The position numbers were made by a program, and so were the translations under genes. From contig OX485808.1 of the NCBI GenBank assembly GCA_950295325.1, forward strand, positions 33,500,527 through 33,564,526: a stretch of DNA of 64,000 bases, read 5' to 3'. This document shows, piece after piece, positions 34,813 to 46,103 of this stretch. This stretch comes from Polytrichum commune (Eukaryota > Streptophyta > Polytrichopsida > Polytrichales > Polytrichaceae). The notes beneath the pieces are model-generated. The model saw only the letters and a list, made by a program, of their open reading frames with translations, was not told where the DNA came from and ran no database searches. The number at the start of each line of letters is the position of its first letter. Position 1 is the first letter of the stretch.

Positions 34813-34951
34813 TTACCGTAGTTCCCATGCACCGGAACCCACATGGTGGGGGAGCTTCTCTCATTATTTACGTGAACATGTGTTAAGTTAGCTTAGTTTC
34901 TATACCCGGGGCATGTAAGTAAGGGATTTGGGCATGTGAAGCCTTGCCATC

Positions 34952-35140
34952 TGAGGAGATTTTTGGACACATGATCAGTTGAGATCCTTGTGTTTCCAAG
35001 TCCAACCGGTTACATGTTGACATCTTTTGGTTCTTCTTTACTAATTTGAAATACATTCTCCGAATTCATATTAAACAATGGGTAATTTTCCTGAAGTCTT
35101 GAACTTCAACTTGTTATTTTTCAAAACTCAATTACATCGT
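34952..35140 (-). repeat. AACCGGTT-family repeat (reverse copy)
   Basis: Carries GGAGATTTTTGG, TGTTTCCAAGTCCAACCGGT, ATGTTGACATCTTTTGG and AACTCAATTACATCG blocks in the order of the reverse copy at 27935-28160. Confidence 0.55.
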
Positions 35141-35154
35141 TTATGGAATTTAGT

Positions 35155-35525
35155 GTTACTTACCTTATTTTGAGGCGTATGCTAGGTTGCATTGATGATT
35201 AACAACTTCACCATGATTGTCACCTCATGACACTAGGTATTCAAGTGCGCTTATTAATATCTTGGGATGAGCATGTTCAATAGTGTTATGAGGTGCATGC
35301 CTATGTTACATAGAGGATTAAAGTGTACACAAATGACACTTGGCATTAGTATGTTCAAGATTATTTTCCTCTTGCATACTCAATTGTAAACACATGACGT
35401 TTGTCATTAGTACGCTCAAAAACATCTTCCCCTTGCATACTAAAACGCAAGCCTATCATCTAATGTATCCCAATGTGTTGCCCGAAATGTCATAATGTAG
35501 ATATTTTCTTAACGTTGTACGCTCA
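35155..35525 (+). repeat. GACACTTGGCATTAG family, copy 2
   Basis: Similar over about 350 bp to 39530-39815 (AACTTCACCATxAxTGTCA, ATGACACT, TTCAATAGTG, GCATGCCTATGTTACA, CTTCCCCxTGCATACTAAA, TGTCATAATG). Internally the GACACTTG/CATTAGTATGCTCAA portion occurs twice. No coding content. Confidence 0.55.
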
Positions 35526-36786
35526 AGCCTTCACATTCCATTTTAGGGCATAACCAACACCATGTGCTAAAAAAATTGTTATCTAGAAAAATCTACTTTT
35601 TATATATATAAAATCCAACCATATGGATGTGAACTAGACTATCATATATTATTTCTCTAAATATTTGAAGTCAATGGGACCACATTTGCTTGGTCACATG
35701 ACATATGATCATGGTCTAAATCACATGGGCAACTACAAAAAAAGTGTTTTTTTTTGTTTCATGGCCATTTTTAGTCATGCCACGAATTTTGGAAAGTTGG
35801 CAACTTTGCCATGATATATTATGTGGATGACAAATGAACCACCCCAAAAACAAATTGGGTTTTTCTAATAAAATTTAGATGAAGTCCGTCACCCTCAAAG
35901 TTGTTGGGGCCACATGAGGTCATTTTCAGACATTTCATGAAGCAAGCAACATGTGCACTGATATTTTTTTCAAATCCATCCAGTCTAGGTATGCACTACT
36001 GTCACGACGTCACCTTGTCCTAAGGGGACAAGAATCCACCCAAATTGAACATCATATGTGAAAGATATTGGCTTCGAAATTTGGCTCCTAAATTCGGGTC
36101 TTACATTTGGACAACACTTGGAACCGTCTCCCAAAAAAACCAATACCAACCTCACAATAACTTCTACATGCTTGGAGTTTTGAGATTTTTATATGCTATT
36201 TTGACCCACATAGTAGTGGAGACCACCCTACACTAGATAGATACCTTCCATCCACGTAGATCACCACCTAGTGGGTTGCAAACCCATTAGAATACTAGAT
36301 GGCGACCCATTTCGAGTTGCATGAGTAGTTAAGGGTTAAAAAACTTACTTATGTTAACAAATGGAATCATATTGACAATTAACAGGCATGCCCCTTTCAA
36401 ACCTTTGGGCATCTAGTTTAGGCCCTTCGAAAATAGTGTAGATGACACTAAATACCGTACACGGTGTAGTTCATTTGTAACTAGTGGTCAGTTCTCCCCA
36501 TTTGTTAGTGTGAACTACACATTCCTAAGGAACATAAGGAACTACCCAAGGAGCTCTCAACTAACATTCTCCTATTGTTTATTTTCATTTTTACACGATT
36601 GGGAAATCTATAATGAGAGTATTACGTTTCTTTTGTGCATCAATTAGGGTAATAGTATTTGACAATGTTCTTATTTTTTATATCATTGGGTTTATATACC
36701 GTGCAAGAGTCCTCATACTTAGGCTAAATCGTCACAATAATAACTCAGGTATATAAAAAGTTCCCTCACCTTGACACACCCATCAG

Positions 36787-37881
36787 TTGTGCTCAAAATT
36801 GAAGCCCTCATATGAATTTCATTTTGAAGGGCTTTGAAATTTCAGCATTGCAATTGAAGGGCATATCTAAATCTAGGACGTCAATGGAAAATTTTCAAAG
36901 AAATATAAAAATTATGCATGATTTGCATGGTACATGCTTCTAGTACAATGAAATAATGGAGAATCAACTATCTAACTCCACCTCTTGAAGTGACAATGCC
37001 CTACGCTTGTTGGTTACTGTAGTGGTTTTCCAAGTGTCAAAAGTGCCATTCCAATCCATGAATTCAACTCCCAAACTGTTTAGGCTAACCCTCATCAATG
37101 CATCAAGTGTGTCAAGGTTTAGGCATGTTCTCCTTTTGCTCTTAACCCAATTCTGCTTTGAAAAACCACGCTCACAAACAGCAATGCTAGTAGGGATCAC
37201 AAGTATGGCTTGCCATAGCGACATTAGGGTTGGCCAATTGATCTTAAACTCTGGGTCACGGCCACAAAAAACCCAATCTTCATGCATACTTCGGTGTTGA
37301 CAAGTTGAAGATAACATCTCCACAAATTCGAGCAACTCCACATTGGCTTGATCAACAAGAACAAAGCTCCACTTTAAATGTGTCACCAACCGGTTCAACC
37401 ATTGCTCAATTAAAGTGCCTCTATCCAATGCATCCATGGGATAGTGTTTTGGGCTAAAAAACCTGGCCGCATTAAAAATGGGCAAGTCGGGAAAGCGATC
37501 ATTTAGTGAGTCAATAACCTTTTGGACGTATAGTCTACCAAGGGTGATGCAATCCTCCAACGAGCCCCCTACATCACACCCGGGCATAGAGTCATAGTGC
37601 AAAGTATGCACTTTCTCACAACCAAACCTATCAACATACAATTCCCATCTAGACTAATTCCCATCTGGATCTGAGATCTGGAGCCCAAAGCTAGACAACC
37701 GGAGTTAAACGGCTACTTGAGATGATGAACAATACTTGAAGGGTACTATTTATCTAGCACTTCAAGTGAAGGGAACACTTAGACATGAGGATTTTGTTTT
37801 GAAGGGCTGTTTTCCTTGAGGTATTTTTTGAAGTCCCAAAACCCATTTGAAGGGCACTGAAGACTTCAATTTTGAGCACTG
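36787..37881 (-). mobile_element. hAT transposon, internally deleted, with 8-bp target duplication
   Basis: 1,095 bp. Flanks CCCATCAG (36779-36786) and CCCACCAG (37882-37889) are an 8-bp duplication with one mismatch. Terminal repeats: TTGTGCTCAAAATTGAAG and, inverted, CAGTGCTCAAAATTGAAG; the canonical hAT start CAGTG is kept at the minus-strand 5' end. Subterminal CCCTTCAA motifs match the elements at 26015-26383 and 40876-41173. It carries the end of a transposase gene on the minus strand. Confidence 0.88.
36964..37641 (-). pseudogene. hAT transposase C-terminal fragment
   Basis: An open frame of 225 codons holds the hAT C-terminal dimerisation region near residues 125-190: a W-LMSLWQAILVIPTS segment, then AVCERGFSKQNWVKSKRR, then LDTLDALMRVSLN. 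CERGFS and the following KxxxR...L..LM.. pattern are signatures of zinc-finger-862/ZMYM-like hAT proteins. The N-terminal BED finger and the RNase H-like catalytic core (DDE) are absent, so it cannot be a working transposase by itself. The frame reaches the start of the element's left subterminal repeats, consistent with an internal deletion that removed the 5' part of the gene. A domesticated function is possible but there is no evidence for it. Confidence 0.85.
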
Positions 37882-39064
37882 CCCACCAGATACCAATATG
37901 TGACACGTATTATAATTTGGATACCCACAAGTAGTGTTTTCTTTTTCCTGTTATTGATGTTGATTATTGGCATAACATTATTTAGCAACGTTTTGATGTA
38001 CCCTAAACCTTGATTAAGAGATTTATTGATCAATTGATCGATTGGGGAAGAATGATGACTAGCCATACTTTGATGTATTTAGCATGTGAAAAGATGGTCA
38101 TTGGAGTCAGACAACCCATGAATGAATGGTGCACAAGGGCTAGATAGCCCATGGACAGACAATGCATGGGAGTTGGACAACTTTTGACGGAAGATCTTTG
38201 CATTAGAGTTAGACACCTGCCTCTGAAAGATCTTTGTGTTGAGGTTAGAGTGCTCCAACTAGAAGATTTGGATTGGAGTTTGACAACTTCTAGCGGATGG
38301 ATGTTATTCATTGGAGTTAAACAACTCTTGATGGATAGACGAATTGAGTTGGAATTAGACAATTCCAACTAGAAGAATGGATGAATAAATCAAGTTGGAA
38401 TTGGACAAATCCAACTTGAAGAATGAGATTGAGTTAGAGAGTGGAAGAAGGTTCAAGCGGAACCAAAGATAGAAGATTCATAGTAAAGCTAAAGCTAGAG
38501 CTATGACTATAAAATTGTTATTATAGTTGGAAATTGAAAGTAAAAGTAGTGCCTTTGGCATAAGAGGAAGCTCAGGGGAGGAGAGAGGATCTTTTTTGTT
38601 TGTCTCCCTCCTATGGTGGATGGTATAAGCTTATAGTCATTCACATTGTATTAGTTAAGGGCGAAGTTTTTATATTAGACACTGTTGAAAGTTCACAATT
38701 ATTATATTGAGTGTAAATGCTTATTGTATTGTTTATGAGTGATTGAGGTACGTGACAAAGAAGATGGAAAAAAGTTCTAGAGGATCCAAAGATAGAACAT
38801 TCGTAGTAAAACTAAAGCTAGAGTTATGAATATAAATTGTTTACTATATTTGGAAGTAGATTGTAAAAGTAGTGCCTTTGGCATAAAAGGAAGGTTAGGG
38901 GAGGAGATTAATTAAGTAAAAAAAAAAAAAAAATTTGTTACCCTTCCCGCGGGGGGGGGGGGGAAGGAGAGGCGGAGGCAAAGGGTGGAGGGCCACGTCG
39001 CAGCCAGGCTAGCCTGGTTGGTTAGCCACCTCCCGGTGGTCTAACCCCCCCCCCCCCCCCCCAA
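37882..39064. other. Tandem and direct repeats, no gene recognised
   Basis: 38097-38430 is a degenerate tandem based on GAGTTxGACAAC and GGAAGATxTTTG blocks, period roughly 35-65 bp. 38440-38588 and 38757-38905 are direct repeats (GATAGAAxATTCxTAGTAAA, AAGTAGTGCCTTTGGCATAA). 38918-39062 holds A16, G13 and C18 homopolymers around a GC-rich block. ORFs in the tandem (38030-38372) are by-products. Confidence 0.55.
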
Positions 39065-39468
39065 CGGGGGGTTCACTCCATTGTCAAGTTGAACACCACG
39101 TGCGACCAAAAAAATCTTCTTTTGGTAAGTTGCACCACCAAAATGGGTCAAAATTTTATCAAATGTTTTTCATGAGTAGATATACACAGTACCTATGACA
39201 TAGTTAAAAGTGGTAACTAAATTTGATGATTTGTTTTTTTCATAAAACATACCGTTTCTAACTAGAATGACACATAATTGAACTAAAACAATTACTAAAA
39301 AAACAAAGATGACTAAACATTTCAAAAAAATATACAAAAGATACTCTCAATGGTTATGTATATGTAGAAAAAATATCATAAATTTTGAAATTATATATGG
39401 CATGTAATATAGGGGTAGCAAACTTGGTCCGCACGTGGTGTCAACTTGACAATGAAGTGACCTCCCCG
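39065..39468 (+). mobile_element. MITE with CACGTG in its terminal repeats, copy 1
   Basis: The left end reads GGTTCACTCCATTGTCAAGT then TGAACACCACGTGC. The inverted right end reads GGTCACTTCATTGTCAAGTT then GACACCACGTGC. About 404 bp, AT-rich inside, non-coding. The inverted sister copy is 53879-54272. Each arm contains a perfect CACGTG hexamer. Confidence 0.8.
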
Positions 39469-39529
39469 TGCCCCCCCCCCCCCACGAGGCTGGGGCGGAG
39501 GCAGCCCTCCGCCCATGTGCGTGGGCCTA

Positions 39530-39815
39530 TTGACGATCGACAACTTCACCATTAGTGTCAACGCATGACACTTGGTTTTCAAGTGCACTTACTAATTTCA
39601 TGGCACGAGTACGTTCAATAGTGGTATGAGATGCATGCCTATGTTACACAATGGTCTACAAGTTGACCAAAGTGTATACATGTGACTCGTGGCCTTAGCA
39701 TGCTCAAGAATGTCTTCCCCGTGCATACTAAATCACAAAACTATCATCTCCAATTTTCTCCATGTGCCACGCTTGATGTCATAATGCAAATGTTTTCCCA
39801 CTTTAAGAAATTACT
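39530..39815 (+). repeat. GACACTTGGCATTAG family, copy 3
   Basis: Aligns with 35155-35525 (see there). It lies directly after a GC-rich block with a C13 run (39471-39483). Confidence 0.55.
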
Positions 39816-42800
39816 TATGTTGACAAATTTGAGCAATTAATGGATGTGACACTTTGAGACCTCTAGGCATCCACCGTAGTTCTCTAGCAGCTTGGGCAGA
39901 AAATAATTAATTTGAAAGGTGCCTAAATTTATGGGAAATTAATTTTGTTGAGTGTCTCCAAAACAAAGAAATAACATTCAAAGAGTGTCTAAAATCACAA
40001 CAATGCAAGCGACATTCACTGGAATCCAACAAAGTAACATCAAATCAAAGCAAAAGTTATTGCCAAGCAAAACCATGACACACAAGTAAAACACAAACTT
40101 TAGGGTAAGGAATGTTGGTGAAGGGAAGTGTCTAGGTTAATCGTAGCCACCAAAAATGAAATCAGGAAACCATCCATGCATTCTAAAAGTGACTTTGATG
40201 AATGTTTAACTTATTTTAAATCACTTTTTAAATCTGCCCAATTTTACAATATTATTTGATGAGTTGCCTAACTTCCTTTCGCACTTGAATTTATTATTAG
40301 GCAAAAAGGTGCCCAAGTTGCTAAAGAGCTACGGTTGTTGAGGCCCTTCGCATGTAGTGTACGTGACACTAAAAACCACAAATGGTGTAGGTGTCACAAA
40401 ACTTTCACCACTACTTTGTTGAATAGGTAAAGTTTGGTAGGTCCCATGAGTTTGGGAAAGCGATAAGAATTTCATTGAAGAGGTTCGGCGATTTCTCAAA
40501 CAATAACTCCAATCCTTGTCACGTGGACCAAGAAGATTCTTGGAATATTTTGAGTACTAGGTGATAATATTCTCCACGAAAATAGTGTCACAAACACTAA
40601 AAAAGGTGATTGTTGGCACCTTCCACATCAGAATGGACTCCGAATTTCAACTTCAACATCACCACATCGGACACAAATGATGTTTGGTTGCACCTACTAA
40701 AGGGGGAGGGCGTAGGATGTTAATAGTTCTAGTGATTTTCGTACTTAAATTGAGACAATAAATTATGAAATTAGTCTATCGAGGTTGAATCAATATGAAT
40801 CAACAACAAACATATAAGGGGGCATGTTTTTATCCCACAGTGAGTGTCACAAAATAAAGTCCATCGTGGCGCTTGTCAAGGAGTAAATTTGAAGGGCTAT
40901 TATCCTTATTTTGGGGTCCAGCCCTTCACTTTCCCTTCAAAATATTTGCAACCCTTCAAAAAGGAAGGGTTAATTTTCTATAAACCCTTCAAAATGAACG
41001 GCAAAAAAAAGTAACCCTTCCCTAATAATGATAAACATGATAATGTGCACTTTCAACAAAAACTTCAATACATACATGAAGGGCAATTTTTGAGGTAACC
41101 CTTCATTTTGAAAGGGAAAATTTTGAGTTACCCTTCCCTATGAAATACAAGCAACCCTTCAAATTTATGCCCTGGCACTTGCAACGTCTACTATTAAACA
41201 TTGTAACAAAGGACATGGTAAAAATGTAGCAAACCTTTTAGAGGATATGACGTTCAATGTGGTAAGAGGACCTTATCCAAGTCTAGTGGGACCATAATCT
41301 ATCCATGAACTTTGGGAGGAGTAACTTCGGATCTAGTGCACTCTCTCGAAACATGCAATATAAGGGAGGTAGGCCTTGAATAGACACTTGTTTCAAGCCC
41401 ACTTCTTCTAGATCGAATGGTAAACTATGATAATAGGTGTGAAAGGTGTAGTTGACATGCAAGTATATCGATGACTACGCCACGTTATCATCATGGCTCA
41501 CATTATTCATGGCGATCTTCGAGTATATAAATTGCCAACCCCACCACACACTATTACTCCAAGTGCATTGGGGTTGTAACATTTCAAGGAACCTGCCAAT
41601 CTAAAACTACGGATATTCATATTCAAATTCATATTCAAAATTGAATTTAGATTAATATATGGAATATGAAATGAAAAAATAGTTTGTTGAGCTCAGTTGA
41701 CATGTATTGAGAAAGGAAATAGCTTGAACGGTGGTTGGATGATAGAGTTATCCTTAAAGTCTCTCAAATACTTTTGGTTTGGTTGGGAGCTTAGGCCCAC
41801 AAAAATTTGATGCTTTATAATGTTGAAAGAGTGTTCAAGTGGTGTCCCCAATTTTGGTGACATGAAGGGGAGGTGTTTGACTTTGGACAAAAGAGGGTTA
41901 TGTAAAATTGAATTTCATGGCAAACTTTTGAAGGCACCTAAATGTGTGCTCTCAAGGGTTCAATAAAGAGTTCATTTTTATTGCCATCTTATGGCCAAGG
42001 TCAAACGCCTCCCCTTCATTTCACTAAAGTAAGGAGTTCTGACACCACGTGAACGCACTTGAAACATGTAAAATGTGAAGAGTGGACCAAAACTCCCTTT
42101 CAAATCATGAGATTTTGAGAAACTCTAAGAATAACTTCAGACTAATATATTACATGATGCTACGCTTATGCATGATTTATAGACATAATGAAATTTCATG
42201 TGTGCAATTCGTTTTTGCGGACCCTATGAAAGAAATGTCCTACATGTGGAATAAATCTCTTGTGTATAGCACATGTTGGTTGCATGCACACTATGTTGTT
42301 TCCAAAAGAAGAAGAAAAATACACATCTAGAGGGAACATTTTGATCATGTTTCTAATTAGATTATCATCATATTTCCTGGGTTCTCCCTCCAAATAATGC
42401 GTTTTGCAATTTGCATGTCCCAACTATGCAAAATATACTCCCCCCATCTCAAAATGATTGTCCTACCTCCCATGTTTTTTTTATCATTAAATGATTATTT
42501 GGTTTATATGCTCGGCTAGAAATTTAAGACTCAAAGTCAAATATTTTTGCACCAGACTTTCATCATCAAGACGTCATTCGACACCGCAACTTCGGGGGAC
42601 GGTTCGGAGTAGTTGATGTTTTCTATTTCAGAGTCATGCTTACAACTACTTATGCATATGGACAAGTCTTTTGTCCATATTTACTTTAAATCCAGTTCTT
42701 ATCATATCGACAACTATGTGCTCTTATCTTAATGTTAATCTACACTTTAATTGATTTGTTGAGGCCGGTTGACCCTCCTCGTGCTCTTTTACAAGGTCAA

Positions 42801-44639
42801 GCGTCTTCAAATTCTTACTAACATATGGTTAAAAACTCAAGTATTGTCACAATTCCTATCACATAAGTAAATTTATTCCGAAATATTAGCTACGAGAAGT
42901 TGTCATAACAGTTTCTATAGAGATTTCATTCAAGTATGAAATTCTAAGTTCATCGTAAAAAATTTGGAGGCAAACACATGTTGAGAGAGTCAAAGAAAGC
43001 ACTCAATCATGATGCCGATGATGTCACCGTGCAATTTTGAGATGAAGATTGGCAAAGGGAGGGGAGTTTTTGTTGTGGATTGATGCGGAGATGTGGTTGA
43101 AATTGTAAGTGTTGGAATCGGGCCGCCATTGGAATTAAGGTAGATGTACTTGCTTCAATTTTTCGATCTTAAAATGGACACTTCCAATTGAGTGATGTAT
43201 GGTTGGGTGTAAATTCAAGACTAGACATTGGAACTATTGAAAAGAGAATAGATTACGTGCTCAAAGCTCATTAACCATTCTAGACACAATAATCAAGATA
43301 ATTGGCACAACCCATATGATCATTTAATAATTTATAGAATCTTCACATTGACAATGAATAGCATATTCACTCGATCTACTCACATGAAAGTTAAAAGGAA
43401 CTTGAAAGTGGCTAGGGACGCGATGAGGATTTTCTCTAAGCATTTCGCACTAAATTTAAGTTTCATATCTTCCAAGAACTGGGTGCAGAGAAAAAATTGT
43501 TTTCTTTTAGACTTGCATGCCTTAGGTGCTTCCACCTTAATGTTGTTTATACTTCTCAAGCAATATTGTTTAGCGTAGCATTAGTCAACACCTAGTGTTT
43601 GTTCAGTGGGCCCTTAGAATATAATAGTCGGATGCTCAAAAAGCTGAGTCAGGAGACTCAATTTCTCAAGCAACCAACTATTATATTGTGAGGGCCCCAC
43701 TAGATAAATAGTAGGTGTTGAGTGTTGTTGTGAAGCTCCAGTAACTAAGAAGAAATTTCCTCTTGTTATGTTTTCTATTTTACTGCATGTAGGGTAATTA
43801 TACCGAATCCCGACACGTACATGTTGCGTAATGTTCATATCGTTGTCATGTTGAATGGATTGTTGACATGGTCTTAGAGTCCAAAGTCTTGCCTACCCGA
43901 GATCATCCACATCAATGGTGTGAGGTTGTTGTTGTTGGTGTAGTGAAATCTTCAATGTACCCACCTTGCACGAAGGGATTGAGCTTCCCCTTGACCTTGT
44001 AAACTCATGCATCATGGATGAAGAGACTCTAGTGAAAATAGAAGGGATGGGGTAGGGGGAGGGGAAGAGAAGAAGAATAATTTAGCAGGAGTACGGTGGA
44101 TTCATTGTAATTGAAACTTACATTGCTATTCAAAGTCAAATTTGTTGCCAATTTTGTAGTCTAATTGTTTTTTCAAATGACATTAGTCTTGTCAAATTAG
44201 ATTGCTTCTTATGTTTCCATCTTCCGAATGGATGAGTTTACATGGTTGGGGGAAATTGCTAAGGTAGACAACCCTTATGAGAGTTATTTTTCTTAGTAAA
44301 GACACCAATATTTGAGTGAACCGTAGTTTGGTGCAGCTCTTAGAACAAGTATTAAAAATACATGAAGAATGGGATACATGCTCCAAACATGACAAATATT
44401 CTAGATTCAATGGTGAGTCTAGTTGAAGGGACTTGTATGACCAATTAATGAGCACGAGAATTTCCACTTTCATACGAGCTTCGGAAATCGCAAGGAAAGT
44501 TACTACCGCCTCGATTGGGATTCGCTATCCATCTCGTACTAATCTCGTGTGTCGTATCCTACGTGAAGTGGACCACAATGCTAACCATTTAAGACCCGTC
44601 TACCTTAGCTCACCCACGCCGGTATGAATTGACCTCTAG
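39816..44639. other. Intergenic DNA, no gene recognised
   Basis: Apart from the hAT MITE at 40876-41173, nothing recognisable. Isolated GTGTAGxTGACACTAAAxACC motifs (about 40355-40395; also 36435-36475) are likely MITE remnants. ORFs at 41693-44627 (up to 93 codons, both strands) have no domain. Confidence 0.45.
40876..41173. mobile_element. Non-autonomous hAT MITE with 8-bp target duplication
   Basis: 298 bp. Flanks GGCGCTTG (40868-40875) and GGCACTTG (41174-41181) match at 7 of 8 positions. The ends TCAAGGAGTAAATTTGAAGG and, inverted, AGGGCATAAATTTGAAGGGT are diverged terminal repeats. The interior is filled with CCCTTCAAA/TTGAAGGG, as in the other two hAT elements of the window. Confidence 0.78.
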
Positions 44640-44729
44640 TACGCAATCGTATCACCCCTTTCAACACAAGGGTAGGTTAAAAGTGAAATAAAATCTCCGA
44701 CGTTCTTGTCTCCAACCACTTAATACTTC

Positions 44730-46103
44730 TAAGGGCAAGTTTACACTATGGACCATGAAGTCGGACCATGGAAGAGGGCCTCTTTCAATGGTCCAAGTTC
44801 ATGGTCCGACTTCTTAAAAAATAAGTTTTGAAAGCCTTGGGCCCCTCACTAGGTGTAAACCAAATGTGGACCAAGAAGAATGACCATGCACCAAAAAGTG
44901 ACCGTGCTCATTTTTTTTAAGACATGGCCAAAAAGGGCAATTTTGAAAATAATTAAAGTTTGACCATTCTCTTGTCTTCTCCTGGGCTTCACTTGTCTTC
45001 ACTTCTTGTTAAATGTGTCGAAGATATGGCTTGCAAACCTTCTCACAAGAAAATGAGTGATTTAATTTGTACATGTTCAATGTAATTTACATATGACATG
45101 TACCTTGTGTTGTCACTACACTAAATAGGATATTTAGTGTTTAATTTAATTTAATGTTTTACCATTGTACCTTACTTAACACTAATTTTCAATTCTTTGA
45201 TAATGAGTGATAGAAGATTTGCTAGAAGATATGTTGGAATTCTCCTTCATATCCTTATTAACACTAAATTAAAACATGTGACTTCCACATATTACCATAG
45301 TTGATATTTAGTGTTTGTTTCTTAATTTCATAGGGTTTTTAATATTTAGTGTATGCGTTCGTATTTAGTGTAGTAGAAAACCATGCAAAAAATAACTGCA
45401 ATCGTTTTCCCATTGTAGTTATTCTAACCACCTTGATCTACAATCGCTAGACGACTACATATTTTTCTTTTTTCTTTTTCAAGTATACTTTTTAAACATC
45501 TCGGGTGTGTAATATACCACTGGAAAGGTAATTTCAAGACCTTTCCAACAATATATTACAAGCCCCCAAATTCCAAACATTTCACTTGGTAGACCAAAAA
45601 ACAATATGCACTCAAATTCTTGAGTTCTAGATGTCGCACATTGTTTGATGAAACATGTGGGAGTAAGTTTAAGGGTTAGGGCATGAAGAAAATGATATGT
45701 CTCATGGGCTATGATATGATGTAGGCTCATAGAGGGCAGGCTTGCTTCTTAAGATTCATTATATCATATAGATGCTGAAAAGGGTGCCTTGTGAGCCTTG
45801 CCTAGTGGGAAGAGTTGGGAGCCCCCCAAAAAAAATTCATTAAAAGAGTATTATAACGATAATTCTTTGTCTTTTCCTACAAGACCACCTCTCTTGCCCC
45901 TCTCACCGCAAAACCCGTTGGACCATGTCAGTGCATTTCTTAGGCCTTCAAAATTATATTTTGGGGACCTCGACCTCCATGATCCCTCTGCCATTTTTTC
46001 CCTAGTGTAAACCGAAGTGGTCCCGGGACGAGTTCAGCAACCAATCAACGCTCTTACATCGCCCTGGGACAACTTCATGGTCCATAGTGTAGACCGGCCC
46101 TAA
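44730..46103 (+). mobile_element. hAT-like non-autonomous transposon (TAAGGGC...GCCCTAA)
   Basis: 1,374 bp. The left end TAAGGGCAAGTTTACACTAT continues GGACCATGAAGTCG. The inverted right end TTAGGGCCGGTCTACACTAT continues GGACCATGAAGTTG. The interior near the left end (GGTGTAAACCAAATGTGGACC) recurs inverted in 58405-58941. A CTACAC MITE (45116-45373) is nested inside. No transposase recognised, and no intact 8-bp duplication visible. Confidence 0.78.
45116..45373 (+). mobile_element. CTACAC-ended MITE (AATATGATATTTAGTG subfamily), nested
   Basis: Starts CTACACTAAATAGGATATTT and ends ...TATTTAGTGTAG. Shares TTGACAATxAxTG, GATATGCTAGAAGATATGT and ATTACCATAGTTGATATT blocks with 52704-53035 and (inverted) 56468-56792. 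Right end shortened relative to them. Confidence 0.75.

Larger units (their letters stand above)
31221..36786. other. Repeat-rich intergenic DNA, no gene recognised
   Basis: Made largely of the repeats listed separately (32330-32640, 33614-33653, 34192-34812, 34952-35140, 35155-35525). TTTACACTAGAG termini of a hAT-like MITE occur at 33070-33300. ORFs up to 99 codons on both strands show no domain. Confidence 0.5.
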
